A stretch of DNA of 64,000 nucleotides from Mycolicibacterium sp. MU0053 (GTDB lineage Bacteria > Actinomycetota > Actinomycetes > Mycobacteriales > Mycobacteriaceae): contig NZ_OY726397.1 of assembly GCF_963378095.1 (NCBI RefSeq), forward strand, positions 4,030,001 to 4,094,000, read 5' to 3'. Under the pieces are notes generated by a model. That model did not search any database. It worked only from the letters and a program-made list of their open reading frames with translations, and was not told the DNA's origin. Positions 45,440 through 54,458 of this stretch are shown one piece after another (positions within the stretch are counted from its first letter, which is position 1; each line of letters begins with the position of its first letter). The translations under genes and the position numbers were made by a program.

Positions 45440-45463
45440 AGACCGTACGGCACCCGTGAGACG

Positions 45464-46168
45464 ATGGCAACGATGACTTCTGGGACGGCGTCGGCAGCCG
45501 GAGCTTCGACGCAGCGCAGCGTGCGGGACGAGCTGGTACACGCCGCGGTGGGGCTGCTCGACGATCACGGCCCCGACGCGCTGCAGACCCGCAAGGTCAC
45601 CAGTGCGGTCGGCAACTCGACGATGGCCGTGTACACCCACTTCGGCGGCATGCGCGGGTTGATCGCCGCGGTCGCCCAGGAGGGGCTGAGCCAATTCGAC
45701 GCGGCCCTGAGCATCCCGCTCACCGACGACCCGGTGGCCGATCTGTTGCGCTGCGGTGGGGCCTATCGGCGGTTCGCGATCAGCCGGCCCCACATGTACC
45801 GGCTGATGTTCGGCAGCACCAGCGCGCACGGCATCAACGCCCCGGCTCGCAATGTCCTGACGCTGCGGGTCGCCGATATCACCGAGCACCATCCGAGCCT
45901 CGCGCACGTCGTCCGGCATGTGCACCGCGCGATGGTGGCGGGCCGGATCAGCGCGGGCTCCCCCGACGACGACGCGGCGGTGCTGGCCATCGCATCGCAG
46001 TTCTGGACGATGATGCATGGGTTCGTGATGCTCGAACTGGCCGGCTACTTCGGCGACGCGGCGCTGCGGCCCGTATTGGGCGAGCTGGTGGCCAACACGC
46101 TGCTCGCCCTCGGCGACGCGCCCGAAGCGGTGGCGGCCTCCCGCTCCGCCGCGGCGCCACCGCTGTGA
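45464..46168 (+). CDS. TetR family regulator
   Basis: 234-aa TetR regulator, like Rv0653c. HTH at about 25-65 (VRDELVHAAVGLLDDHG, TRKVTSAVGNSTMAVYTHFGG), C-terminal WHG-type domain with FWTMMHGFVMLELAGY. The frame has ATG at 45464 and 45473; the two differ by three residues. It is divergent from the carotenoid oxygenase and convergent with rplL. It likely represses the oxygenase and itself through the repeat at 45413-45439. Confidence 0.9.
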   Translation: MATMTSGTASAAGASTQRSVRDELVHAAVGLLDDHGPDALQTRKVTSAVGNSTMAVYTHFGGMRGLIAAVAQEGLSQFDAALSIPLTDDPVADLLRCGGAYRRFAISRPHMYRLMFGSTSAHGINAPARNVLTLRVADITEHHPSLAHVVRHVHRAMVAGRISAGSPDDDAAVLAIASQFWTMMHGFVMLELAGYFGDAALRPVLGELVANTLLALGDAPEAVAASRSAAAPPL

Positions 46169-46176
46169 GGCAACGA

Positions 46177-46215
46177 GAAAGCCCCCGAAGATCCGCTGAT
46201 CTTTCGGGGGCTTTC
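46177..46215. terminator. bidirectional terminator between TetR and rplL
   Basis: GAAAGCCCCCGAA-GATC / GATC-TTTCGGGGGCTTTC, an almost perfect stem of about 17 pairs with a small bulge and a 4-base loop. It lies between convergent genes, so it can serve both. Confidence 0.85.
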
Positions 46216-46231
46216 TGCTGAAGAGCTGGTA

Positions 46232-46624
46232 CTACTTGACGGTCACCGAAGCGCCGGCGGCCTCGAGCTTGGCCTTGGCATCCTCGGCCGCGTCCTTGGC
46301 GACCTTCTCGAGCACTGCCTTGGGGGCACTGTCGACGAGATCCTTGGCCTCCTTGAGGCCCAGGCCGGAGACGATCTCGCGGACGACCTTGATGACGCCG
46401 ATCTTCTTGTCACCGGCACCCTCGAGGATGACGTCGAACTCCGACTGCTCCTCGGCGGCCTCGGCGGCACCGCCACCACCGGCGGCGGGGGCCGCGGCGA
46501 CGGCGACCGGAGCGGCGGCGGTGACCTCGAAGGTCTCCTCGAACTTCTTCACGAACTCCGAGAGCTCGAGCAGGGTCAGTTCCTTGAACGCGTCGAGCAA
46601 TTCATCGGTGCTGAGCTTTGCCAT
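46232..46624 (-). CDS. rplL: 50S ribosomal protein L7/L12
   Basis: L7/L12 (130 aa) stalk protein that recruits translation GTPases. N-terminal dimer part, an Ala/Gly-rich hinge ([17 protein letters not shown]), and the C-terminal domain with [12 protein letters not shown] and [13 protein letters not shown] are all present. Forms an operon with rplJ. Confidence 0.98.
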   Translation of the reverse strand: MAKLSTDELLDAFKELTLLELSEFVKKFEETFEVTAAAPVAVAAAPAAGGGGAAEAAEEQSEFDVILEGAGDKKIGVIKVVREIVSGLGLKEAKDLVDSAPKAVLEKVAKDAAEDAKAKLEAAGASVTVK

Positions 46625-46672
46625 GGTGGCAGTCCTTCCTGGATGTGTTTCCTACGGATGTGCTTGGTCGGG

Positions 46673-47272
46673 TTATTCGGTTGTCTCGGCGGCAGCCTCG
46701 ACGGGCGCCTCCGCAGCCGCCTCGGCGGGTGCTTCCGCAGCGGCCTCGGCGGGTGCCTCGGCAGCACGCTTGTCCTGCAACGCGGCAGCCAGGCGGGCGA
46801 CCTGCGACGCCGGCGCATTGAACAGCACGGCGGCCTTGGTCAGGTTCGCCTTCATCGCGCCGGCGAGCTTGGTCAGCAGCACCTCGCGCGATTCGAGATC
46901 GGCAATGCGCTCGACCTCGCTGACGGTCAGCGGCTTGCCGTCCATGTAGCCGCCCTTGATCACCAGGGACTTGTGGTCCTTGGCGAACTTCTTCAGCGCC
47001 TTGGCTGCGTCGACCGGCTCACCGTTGATGAACGCGATCGCCGTCGGGCCGACGAACAGCTCGTCGAGCCCCTCGACACCGGCATCTGAGGCCGCACGCT
47101 TGACCAGCGTGTTCTTGGCGACCGAATACGTCGCCGCGTCGCCCAGCGACCGACGCAGCTCGACGAGGTTGGCCACGGTCAGACCGCGGTACTCGGTGAT
47201 GACGGTCGCAGTCGAGGCTTTGAACTGCTCGGTGATCTCTGCAACGGCGGTAGCCTTGTCAGCCTTGGCCAT
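46673..47272 (-). CDS. rplJ: 50S ribosomal protein L10
   Basis: L10 (199 aa), the base of the stalk. Begins [18 protein letters not shown]. The last 30 residues are repeats of the form APAEAAAE, which makes the protein longer than the about 178 aa of M. tuberculosis. Preceded by a structured leader of about 200 bases with a 9-bp stem at 47336-47363, as in autoregulated L10 operons. Confidence 0.97.
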   Translation of the reverse strand: MAKADKATAVAEITEQFKASTATVITEYRGLTVANLVELRRSLGDAATYSVAKNTLVKRAASDAGVEGLDELFVGPTAIAFINGEPVDAAKALKKFAKDHKSLVIKGGYMDGKPLTVSEVERIADLESREVLLTKLAGAMKANLTKAAVLFNAPASQVARLAAALQDKRAAEAPAEAAAEAPAEAAAEAPVEAAAETTE

Positions 47273-47335
47273 GCATGCCTCCTGATGATGTGTTGTCCAG
47301 CGTGCTTGCGTACGCCACCGCCCGGAAACGACGAA

Positions 47336-47507
47336 CGCCCCGACGCAGGATGCGGTCGGGGCGTGAAAGCCTGCTTCTCAGCGGGCGTTGCCTCGTCCTC
47401 CTGCGTGGGCCGCCGGGATGTTCCCGGACCTTCGACCGATTGCTCGGTAACCGACGGTCTTCGGTGGATCGTCGACAAATATAGCGCGCGATGGGCCGAT
47501 CGGCCAA
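47336..47507 (-). promoter_or_regulatory. rplJ promoter and L10-type leader
   Basis: Minus strand TTGGCC (47502-47507), 18 bases, TATATT (47478-47483) form a promoter. The transcript would run through a GC stem CGCCCCGAC / GTCGGGGCG (47336-47363, 10-base loop) before rplJ. L10 leaders that bind the L10-L12 complex are common; this stem is a likely part. Whole gap 47273-47587 has no other gene. Confidence 0.5.
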
Positions 47508-47587
47508 AACGGCCCGCACCCACCCGGCGCGAGCGGCCACCCTGGTACAGAGTTCGGGCTGGAACCGTACAACGGTGGCCCGTCGCG

Positions 47588-48496
47588 TTATGAGATGTCG
47601 CGCAGCAGCGCCGCCGCACCCACCAGCCCGGCCCGCCCGCCCAGCTGTGCGGGCACCACCGTCAGACCGGCCAGGAAGCTCAGCCCCGCGAACCGCGTCA
47701 GCGCGGCCCGCACCGGATCGAACAACACCGGGCCGGAGCGGGCCACGCCACCGCCGATGACCACCCGGTCCAGATCGCAGACCGCGGCCACCGAGACGAT
47801 CATCGCGGCGATCGCGGTCGCTCCGCGCTCGAAGGCCCGCAGCGCGACCGGGTCACCCGCGGCGGCGGCCTCCCCCAGCACCTTCGCGTCGGCGTCTTCG
47901 GCGGCGGCCCAGCCGTTTTCGCGGGCCCAGGCCACCATCCGCGGGCCCGCCGCGAACACCTCGACGCAGCCCCGCCCCCCGCAGGAGCACGCCGGTCCGG
48001 CCGGCTCCACCACCACGTGCCCGACGTGCCCGGCGTTGCCGGTCCGGCCGTCGTACGGCTTGCCGTCGAGCACCAGGCCGCCGCCGACGCCGGTCGAGAC
48101 CACCGCGCCCAGCAGGAACTGCGTCCCCCGTCCGGCGCCGCGCCAGTGCTCGCCGAGGGTCATGCACAAACCGTCGCCGGCCAGCCGCACGGGCCGGCCG
48201 CCGAGCGCCGCGGCGACCCGGTCGCGGATCGGGAAACCTTGCCAGGACGGCACATTGAGGGGGCTGACGGTGCCGGCGGGCAGGTCGACCGGACCGGCCG
48301 AGGCGATGCCCGCCCCGCGCACGGTCGCATCGGTGGTCATCCGGGCGATGAGGTCCTCGACGACCCGCCAGATCGCCTCGGCCCCGACGGGTGGCGTCGG
48401 CAACCGCTCGGCGCGCACCACGGCGCCGTCGGGGTCGACCAGGCCTGCGGCGATCTTGGTGCCGCCGATGTCGAGGGCCAGCGTGAGGTCGGTCAT
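47588..48496 (-). CDS. ROK-family sugar kinase (glucokinase-like)
   Basis: 302-aa ROK kinase. ATP loop DIGGTKIAAGL (residues 8-18), the EHGG-type helix, and the ROK zinc motif CSCGGRGCVEVFAAG (Cys-x-Cys-G-x-x-G-Cys) are present. Probably phosphorylates glucose or another hexose; Rv0650 is the matching tuberculosis gene. I start it at ATG 48496; a longer frame is open upstream but overlaps no good start. It is next to no sugar transporter. Confidence 0.88.
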   Translation of the reverse strand: MTDLTLALDIGGTKIAAGLVDPDGAVVRAERLPTPPVGAEAIWRVVEDLIARMTTDATVRGAGIASAGPVDLPAGTVSPLNVPSWQGFPIRDRVAAALGGRPVRLAGDGLCMTLGEHWRGAGRGTQFLLGAVVSTGVGGGLVLDGKPYDGRTGNAGHVGHVVVEPAGPACSCGGRGCVEVFAAGPRMVAWARENGWAAAEDADAKVLGEAAAAGDPVALRAFERGATAIAAMIVSVAAVCDLDRVVIGGGVARSGPVLFDPVRAALTRFAGLSFLAGLTVVPAQLGGRAGLVGAAALLRDIS

Positions 48497-48635
48497 CGGT
48501 GCCGATACTCCCCCACCTCCGTCGCGAGCGGGCCGGGACCACCCGCGTGCTGTCTGCACGCGCGGTTGGAACACTGTTCGGCAACCGTTCAGACACTGCT
48601 GACCTGCTCGGCATGCCGACCTCGCCATCTCGTGT

Positions 48636-48653
48636 CACAGTGGAATCACTGTG
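48636..48653. promoter_or_regulatory. palindrome at start of small ORF
   Basis: CACAGTG-GAAT-CACTGTG, a perfect 7-4-7 inverted repeat whose last three bases are the GTG start of the small ORF below. It may be an operator or just reflect that start. Confidence 0.4.
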
Positions 48654-48842
48654 AGCGAGAACCTGCATATGCCCACCGAGGCCCACCGGAAAGCACCGTG
48701 GCGCGACCCGCTGTCGATCGGCTGGCAGGCCCACCGACGGCTGCTGCTGCTGCGCCTGCACTGGCACGATTCCTCCTCGCGTCGTCGCGACGGCGCGCAG
48801 ACGACGGTATGGCGGCACCGCATCGGTGGCCACCAGCGCTAG
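48651..48842 (+). CDS. small hypothetical protein, basic
   Basis: 63-aa open frame starting GTG 48651 (or ATG 48669) with Arg/Leu-rich middle (RRLLLLRLHWHDSSSRRR). Net charge is strongly positive; no domain recognised. It lies between the ROK kinase and a WYL regulator, both on the other strand, and is preceded by a perfect palindrome. No obvious ribosome site. Could be chance, as GC-rich DNA makes such frames; kept at moderate confidence. Confidence 0.4.
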   Translation: MSENLHMPTEAHRKAPWRDPLSIGWQAHRRLLLLRLHWHDSSSRRRDGAQTTVWRHRIGGHQR

Positions 48843-49786
48843 AACGCGCGGGCCAGCCGCTGTGACACGGTCCGCGCGGCGGCGATGACCTCCGGCGGCC
48901 CGAGGATGTCGAAGTCGTGGCCGACCAGCGCCAGCCACAGCACCAACCGCTGCGGGTCATCGCCGCCGGTGGACACCACGCACGAGTCCGGACCCGCATC
49001 CTCGATGGTCACCGCACTCGGCGAGAAATGCTGTGCGACAACCTCATACGAGCAGTGATAACGCACCCTCGCCACATACCGGTAGGACGAGCTGCTCAAC
49101 GCCCGGCTCACGAACGCGGCCGCGTCGGGCGCCTCGCGCGGCGCGAACGTCGTGCCCTGGGCCGTGACAGCGTTCATGCGGTCCAGCCGCAGACTGCGCC
49201 AGTCCGCGCGGTCGCGGTCATAGGCCAACAGGTACCAGCGCCGGCCCGTGGTCACCAACTGGTAGGGCTCGAGACGCCGATCGGTGCGCGCGCCGGCCGC
49301 CGACAGGTACTGCAGGCCGACGTGTTCGTGGTCGCGGCACGCCCGCGCCAGGGTCATCAGCGACACCGGGTCCACCGGGCCGTCGGTGCCGGCGGTCAGC
49401 GTCACCGTCGCGCCGTGCACCGCCGCCACCTGCGACCGCAGCCGTGCCGGCAGCACCTGATCCAGCTTGGACAGGGCACGCAGCGCCGACTCACCGACCC
49501 CGGTCACGCCGCTGCCCGCCGCGAGCCGCAGACACACCGCCATCGCGACGGCCTCCTCTCCGTCGAGCAGCAGCGGCGGCAGGGCGGCCCCGGCACCGAG
49601 CTGATACCCGCCCCCCTGGCCGGGACTCGCGTGCACCGGGTAGCCGAGGTCACGCAGCCGTTCGATGTCCCGGCGCACGCTGCGCCCGGTCACGCCGAGA
49701 CGCTGGGCGAGCTCGCGGCCGGTCCACACCCGGCGCGCCTGCAGGAGGCCGAGCAGCCGCAGCACCCGGCCGGTGGTTTCGGCCAC
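48839..49786 (-). CDS. WYL-domain transcriptional regulator
   Basis: 315-aa regulator: N-terminal helix-turn-helix (GRVLRLLGLLQARRVWTGRELAQRLGVTGRSVRRDIERL, about 6-45), WYL domain with RWYLLAYDRDRADWRSLRLDRM (near 190-210) and a C-terminal WCX part. WYL proteins sense nucleic acids or small ligands. GTG start 49786. Divergent from the first DinB gene, so it probably controls the DinB pair. Confidence 0.9.
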   Translation of the reverse strand: MAETTGRVLRLLGLLQARRVWTGRELAQRLGVTGRSVRRDIERLRDLGYPVHASPGQGGGYQLGAGAALPPLLLDGEEAVAMAVCLRLAAGSGVTGVGESALRALSKLDQVLPARLRSQVAAVHGATVTLTAGTDGPVDPVSLMTLARACRDHEHVGLQYLSAAGARTDRRLEPYQLVTTGRRWYLLAYDRDRADWRSLRLDRMNAVTAQGTTFAPREAPDAAAFVSRALSSSSYRYVARVRYHCSYEVVAQHFSPSAVTIEDAGPDSCVVSTGGDDPQRLVLWLALVGHDFDILGPPEVIAAARTVSQRLARAF

Positions 49787-49848
49787 CAGAGGAGTATCGC
49801 GCAGGTTCTAGGACAGATGTAGTCCGCAATTGTTGGAAGGCTGGGCCC

Positions 49849-50385
49849 ATGACCACTCCGACCCTGGTGAACTCGCTGGTGGACCAACTCTCGTGGCACT
49901 GGACGCAACAACTGCGCCCACGCCTGGACGGCCTCACCGATGCCGAGTACTTCTGGGAACCCGTGCCCGACTGCTGGACCCTGCACCGCGACGGGTCCAT
50001 CGACTTCAGCTATCCGCCCCCCGACCCGGCGCCGGTCACCACGATCGCGTGGCGACTGGCGCACGTCATCGTCGGCGTGCTGGCCATGCGTAACCATTCC
50101 CACTTCGCCGGGCCGCCCGCGGACTATCAGAGTTGGGATTACGCCACCGACGCCGCGACGGCGCTGACCCAACTCGACGACGCCTACCGGCGCTGGATGG
50201 CCGGAGTCGGCGCACTGAGCGCGGCGGATCTCGACCGACCCATCGGGGCCGCCGAGGGGCCGTGGGGCCAGCGCCCGATGATCGACCTGGTGCTGCACAT
50301 CAACCGGGAGGTCATCCACCACGGCGCCGAGATCTCATTGCTCCGAGACCTGTATGCGCACAACACCATTCGAGAGGACGACTGA
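49849..50385 (+). CDS. DinB-family protein
   Basis: 178-aa four-helix protein of the DinB/YfiT (DUF664) metalloenzyme superfamily. Three histidines are placed in the usual manner: LAHVIVG (near 70), HFAGPP and the late HHGAEISLLRDLY block. In actinobacteria some members act as mycothiol-dependent S-transferases. ATG 49849 after GGAAGG. Starts 2 bases before the next DinB gene, likely co-transcribed. Confidence 0.85.
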   Translation: MTTPTLVNSLVDQLSWHWTQQLRPRLDGLTDAEYFWEPVPDCWTLHRDGSIDFSYPPPDPAPVTTIAWRLAHVIVGVLAMRNHSHFAGPPADYQSWDYATDAATALTQLDDAYRRWMAGVGALSAADLDRPIGAAEGPWGQRPMIDLVLHINREVIHHGAEISLLRDLYAHNTIREDD

Positions 50386-50387
50386 AC

Positions 50388-50984
50388 ATGCCCGCTCTGG
50401 CACCCCCGGTCCGCGACGAACGCGATGCGCTGTGCGGCTTCCTCGCCTATCAACAGAGCGCATTCTTCGCCGTCGCCCACGGCCTGACCGACGAACAGGC
50501 CCGCGCCACCCCCGCCGCGAGCGCGCTGTCGATCGGCGGCCTGCTCAAACACGCCGCGGGCGTGCAACGCGGTTGGATGGCGCGCGTCGCGGCAGCGCCG
50601 GGAACCCCGCCGCCGGACGACCGGCCGATGGAGGACCGGATGGCGGGGTACGCCGACGAATACGTCATGGGGCCCGAGGACACCGTGGCCGGCCTGATCG
50701 ACGCGCTACGCGCACAGAACGCCGAGTCGCTGCGCCTGATCGGGACCGCGGACCTCGACGCCGCCGTGCCGGTGCCGCGCGACGCGCCATGGTTCCCACG
50801 CGACGTCGAGGCGTGGTCGGTGCGCTGGGTGATCCTGCATCTGATCGGTGAACTGGCCCGGCATGCCGGGCACGCGGACATCATCCGCGAGTCGATCGAC
50901 GGCGCCACGATGTACGAACTCATCGCGGCCGCCGAGCAGTGGGAGCCGCAACCCTGGCTGACTCCATGGCGGCCGTCGCAGTGA
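50388..50984 (+). CDS. DinB-family protein (mycothiol-transferase-like)
   Basis: 198-aa DinB-fold protein. LLKHAAGVQRGWM (near 55) and the HLIGELARHAGHADIIRE block (near 160) hold the metal histidines; both patterns are typical of DUF664 proteins. ATG at 50388, 2 bases after the previous stop. The pair may handle detoxification with mycothiol, but no substrate is evident. Confidence 0.85.
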   Translation: MPALAPPVRDERDALCGFLAYQQSAFFAVAHGLTDEQARATPAASALSIGGLLKHAAGVQRGWMARVAAAPGTPPPDDRPMEDRMAGYADEYVMGPEDTVAGLIDALRAQNAESLRLIGTADLDAAVPVPRDAPWFPRDVEAWSVRWVILHLIGELARHAGHADIIRESIDGATMYELIAAAEQWEPQPWLTPWRPSQ

Positions 50985-51047
50985 GCGCGATCACCCTCTG
51001 GGGGCACGCATTGGAAAGCCGCGCGGCGGGACTGGCACACTACAACA

Positions 51048-52418
51048 ATGAGTTCGACCAATCAGCATCGGGAGGTCGTCAAGCTCGACCGCGTCCCGCT
51101 GCCCTTCGAGGCGGCCCGGGTCGGTACGACGGGCTGGCAGCTCACCCGCACCGCCGCCCGCGTCGCGCTACGTCTGCCGGGCCGCGGAAGCCTGCAGACC
51201 AAGGTCATCAAGGAGATCCCACAGGCCTTCGCCGACCTCGGACCCACCTATGTGAAGTTCGGCCAGATCATCGCGTCCAGCCCGGGTGCGTTCGGCGAAC
51301 CGCTGTCCCGGGAATTCCGCACCCTGCTCGACGCCGTGCCGCCCGCCGACCCCGCTGAAGTGCAGAAACTGTTCAAGGAGGAACTCGGCGACGACCCGAA
51401 GACCCTGTTCAGACACTTCGAGGAGACACCGTTCGCCTCGGCGTCCATCGCGCAGGTGCACTTCGCGACCTTGCACAGCGGCGAGGACGTCGTCGTCAAG
51501 ATCCAGCGCCCCGGCATCCGTCGCCGGGTGGCCGCCGATCTGCAGATCCTCAAGCGCTTCGCCCAGGTCGTCGAGTTCGCGAAGCTGGGCCGCCGGCTGT
51601 CGGCCCAGGATGTGGTGGCCGACTTCTCCGACAACCTGGCCGAGGAGCTGGACTTCCGCATCGAGGCGCAGTCCATGGAGGCCTGGGTCAGCCACCTGCA
51701 TTCGTCCGCGCTGGGCAAGAACATCAAGGTGCCCGACGTCTACTGGGACTACACCTCGCAGCGGGTGCTGACCATGGAACGCGTGCACGGCGTGCGCATC
51801 GACGACGTGGCCGCCATCCGCAAGCAGAATTTTGACGGCACCGAGCTGGTCAAGGCGCTGCTGTTCTCGACCTTCGAGGGCGGCCTGCGCCACGGCCTGT
51901 TCCACGGCGACCTGCACGCCGGCAACCTGCTGGTGGACCGGCAGGGCCGGATCGTCTTCCTGGATTTCGGCATCATGGGCCGGATCGACCCGCGCACCCG
52001 CTGGCTGCTGCGCGAGCTGATCTACGCGCTGCTGGTCAAGAAGGACCACGCCGCCGCGGGCAAGATCGTGGTGCTGCTCGGCGCGGTCGGCACCGTCCGC
52101 CCCGAAGCGCAGGCGGCCAAGGACTTGGAGGCGTTCGCCCAGCCGCTGAGCATGAAGTCGCTGGGCGATATGTCCTACGCCGAGATCGGCAAGCAGCTCT
52201 CGACGCTGGCCGACGCCTACGACGTCAAGCTGCCCCGCGAGCTGGTGCTGATCGGCAAACAGTTCCTCTATGTCGAGCGGTACATGAAACTGCTGGCACC
52301 CAGCTGGCAGATGATGAGCGATCCGCAGTTCTCCGGATACTTCGCGAACTTCATGGTCGAGGTCAGCCGTGATCACCGCCAAGACCTGGACAAGTCCGAC
52401 GAGGAGATCGAGGTTTAG
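51048..52418 (+). CDS. ABC1/UbiB atypical protein kinase-like
   Basis: 456-aa UbiB/ADCK-type protein, counterpart of Rv0647c. The KxGQ motif PTYVKFGQIIAS (near 65), the ATP-binding VVVKIQRPG, catalytic FHGDLHAGNLLVD and the metal-binding LDFGIMGRID are all present. Family members act on isoprenoid lipids. ATG 51048. TAG stop overlaps the lipG start (TAGTG). Confidence 0.92.
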   Translation: MSSTNQHREVVKLDRVPLPFEAARVGTTGWQLTRTAARVALRLPGRGSLQTKVIKEIPQAFADLGPTYVKFGQIIASSPGAFGEPLSREFRTLLDAVPPADPAEVQKLFKEELGDDPKTLFRHFEETPFASASIAQVHFATLHSGEDVVVKIQRPGIRRRVAADLQILKRFAQVVEFAKLGRRLSAQDVVADFSDNLAEELDFRIEAQSMEAWVSHLHSSALGKNIKVPDVYWDYTSQRVLTMERVHGVRIDDVAAIRKQNFDGTELVKALLFSTFEGGLRHGLFHGDLHAGNLLVDRQGRIVFLDFGIMGRIDPRTRWLLRELIYALLVKKDHAAAGKIVVLLGAVGTVRPEAQAAKDLEAFAQPLSMKSLGDMSYAEIGKQLSTLADAYDVKLPRELVLIGKQFLYVERYMKLLAPSWQMMSDPQFSGYFANFMVEVSRDHRQDLDKSDEEIEV

Positions 52419-53335
52419 TGCAGCCGGAGACCGTCCGGTGCGGCACCGCCCGCTCCGGTGACCTTGACATCTATTACGAGGACATGGGCCACGCGGGTGA
52501 CCCGGCGGTGCTGCTGATCATGGGGCTGGGTGCGCAGCTGCTGTTGTGGCGCAAGGCGTTCTGCCAGAAGCTCGTCGACCGCGGCCTGCGGGTCATCCGA
52601 TTCGACAACCGCGATGTCGGGTTGTCGAGCAAGCTCGACGGTCAGCGGGTCGACGGCTCGCAGTACCCGAGCATGGTCCGCTCGGCGCTGGGCCTGCGCA
52701 GCCCGGCGATCTACACGCTCGAGGACATGGCCGACGACGCCGCGGCGCTGCTCGACCACCTCGACATCGATCGGGCGCACATCGTCGGCGCGTCGATGGG
52801 CGGCATGATCGCCCAGGTGGTCGCCGCGCGCCATGCCGAACGGACCCGGTCGCTGGGCGTCATCTTCTCCAGCAACAACCAGGCGGCGTTGCCGCCGCCG
52901 GATCCGCGGGCCCTGTTCGCGGTCCTCAAGGGCCCACCGGTGGACGCGCCGCGCGAGGCCATCATCGACAACGCCGTCCGGGTCACCCGGGTCATCGGCA
53001 GCCCGGCCTACCCGGCCGCCGAGGCACAGATCCGCTCCCAAGCCGCCGAGGGCTACGACCGCAGCTATTACCCGGTCGGGGTGGCGCGGCAGTTCGGTGC
53101 GATCACCGGCAGCGGCAGCCTGCGCCACTACGACCGGCGCATCAGCGCACCCACGGTGGTGATCCACGGGCTCGCCGACCGGCTGATGCGCCCGTCCGGC
53201 GGTCGCGCTGTCGCCAACAACATCGCCGGCGCCCGCCTGGTGCTTTTCCCGGGCATGGGCCACGACCTGCCCGAGCCACTGTGGGACCCGATCGTCGACC
53301 AGCTTGACCTCACGTTTTCGGCCGCCGGCGGCTGA
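52418..53335 (+). CDS. lipG: alpha/beta hydrolase LipG-like
   Basis: 305-aa alpha/beta hydrolase, by position lipG (Rv0646c). Nucleophile elbow GASMGG (near residue 125), acid in the DRL loop and His in GMGHDLPEPLWDP. Starts at GTG 52418, sharing one base with the upstream stop. Substrate likely an ester; not shown. Confidence 0.88.
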   Translation: MQPETVRCGTARSGDLDIYYEDMGHAGDPAVLLIMGLGAQLLLWRKAFCQKLVDRGLRVIRFDNRDVGLSSKLDGQRVDGSQYPSMVRSALGLRSPAIYTLEDMADDAAALLDHLDIDRAHIVGASMGGMIAQVVAARHAERTRSLGVIFSSNNQAALPPPDPRALFAVLKGPPVDAPREAIIDNAVRVTRVIGSPAYPAAEAQIRSQAAEGYDRSYYPVGVARQFGAITGSGSLRHYDRRISAPTVVIHGLADRLMRPSGGRAVANNIAGARLVLFPGMGHDLPEPLWDPIVDQLDLTFSAAGG

Positions 53336-53438
53336 GAACGCGGCCCGTCAATCGATGACGGGACTGTGACGGACCCCCGTCCACCGTTGCCAGCCCGCGG
53401 CCCCGCCCCCAACCATGTGAATTGCTACGGGGGTGGAA

Positions 53439-53463
53439 GCACTGATTCCGGGGGAATCAGTGC
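53439..53463. promoter_or_regulatory. perfect 25-bp palindrome upstream of the methyltransferase
   Basis: Arms GCACTGATTCC and GGAATCAGTGC (11 bases each, exact) with GGG between. It sits 39 bases before the ATG of the first mycolic methyltransferase gene and 103 bases after the lipG stop. No T-run follows, so an operator or leader hairpin is more likely than a terminator. Confidence 0.6.
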
Positions 53464-53502
53464 GCCTACCCCTTTGACCATGACGAAGGGGAGCCCCCGG
53501 CA

Positions 53503-54369
53503 ATGCCCAAGGCACTCGAGCCGCACTTCGAGGACGTGCAGGCGCACTACGACCTGTCCGACGACTTCTTCAGCCTGTTCCTCGACCCGTCCCGGACCTA
53601 CAGCTGCGCGTACTTCGAGCGCGACGACATGACGCTGGAGGAAGCTCAGCTCGCCAAGATCGACCTCGCCCTCGGCAAGCTCGGACTCGAACCCGGGATG
53701 ACGCTGCTCGACGTGGGATGCGGCTGGGGTTCGACGATGAAGCGCGCCGCGGAGCGATACGACGTCAACGTCATCGGGTTGACGTTGAGCCGCAACCAGC
53801 AGGCCTACGTCGAAAAGCTGCTCGCCGACGATCCCAGCCCGCGCTCGAAACGGGTGCTGCTGCAGGGCTGGGAGCAGTTCTACGAACCCGTCGACCGCAT
53901 CGTGTCGATCGGCGCCTTCGAGCACTTCGGCCCCGACCGCTACGCCGACTTCTTCCAACACGCCTACAAGGCGCTGCCCGACGACGGGGTGATGTTGCTA
54001 CACACCATCACCGCGTTCAATCCGAAGACCGCCCAGGCCGACGGCATCCCGCTGACGTTCGAGCTGGCGCGGTTCGTCAAGTTCATCCTCACCGAGATCT
54101 TCCCCGGCGGCCGGCTGCCGTCGATCGAACTGGTGCAGGATCACGCGGTCGCGGAAAGCTTTGAGGTACAACGTGTTCAGCCGCTGCGGTTGCACTACGC
54201 CCGCACCTTGGACCTGTGGGCGCAGGCGCTCGAAGAGCACCGGGACCAGGCAATCGCGCTCCAGTCGCAAGAGGTTTACGACCGCTACATGAAATATCTC
54301 ACCGGGTGCGCCAAGTTATTTCGCAACCGTCACACCGATGTTTGCCAGTTCACTTTGAAAAAAATCTGA
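53503..54369 (+). CDS. cyclopropane-mycolic acid synthase family methyltransferase (1)
   Basis: 288-aa SAM-dependent methyltransferase of the MmaA/CmaA family, which modifies meromycolate chains. The SAM motif [12 protein letters not shown] is at about 68-79; [14 protein letters not shown] and the C-terminal [10 protein letters not shown] and [12 protein letters not shown] are family marks. The N-terminus [19 protein letters not shown] reads like MmaA4. Which product it makes (cyclopropane, keto/methoxy) cannot be told. Rv0642c-0645c are the counterparts. GAAGGGGAG ribosome site. It is preceded by a 25-bp palindrome. Confidence 0.9.
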   Translation: MPKALEPHFEDVQAHYDLSDDFFSLFLDPSRTYSCAYFERDDMTLEEAQLAKIDLALGKLGLEPGMTLLDVGCGWGSTMKRAAERYDVNVIGLTLSRNQQAYVEKLLADDPSPRSKRVLLQGWEQFYEPVDRIVSIGAFEHFGPDRYADFFQHAYKALPDDGVMLLHTITAFNPKTAQADGIPLTFELARFVKFILTEIFPGGRLPSIELVQDHAVAESFEVQRVQPLRLHYARTLDLWAQALEEHRDQAIALQSQEVYDRYMKYLTGCAKLFRNRHTDVCQFTLKKI

Positions 54370-54394
54370 TCCCGATTTTCCGAAGGCGGCGCGC

Positions 54395-54422
54395 TTCTGA
54401 CGCGGTCCGAATGGGCTAGCGT
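54395..54422 (+). promoter_or_regulatory. weak candidate promoter of the second methyltransferase
   Basis: TTCTGA (54395-54400), 16 bases, TAGCGT (54417-54422), in the 89-base gap between the two methyltransferases. Weak match; the second gene could also be read through from the first. Confidence 0.3.
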
Positions 54423-54458
54423 TTAGGAGGGATCACGAGTGGGTGGGAGTTTGCACCG

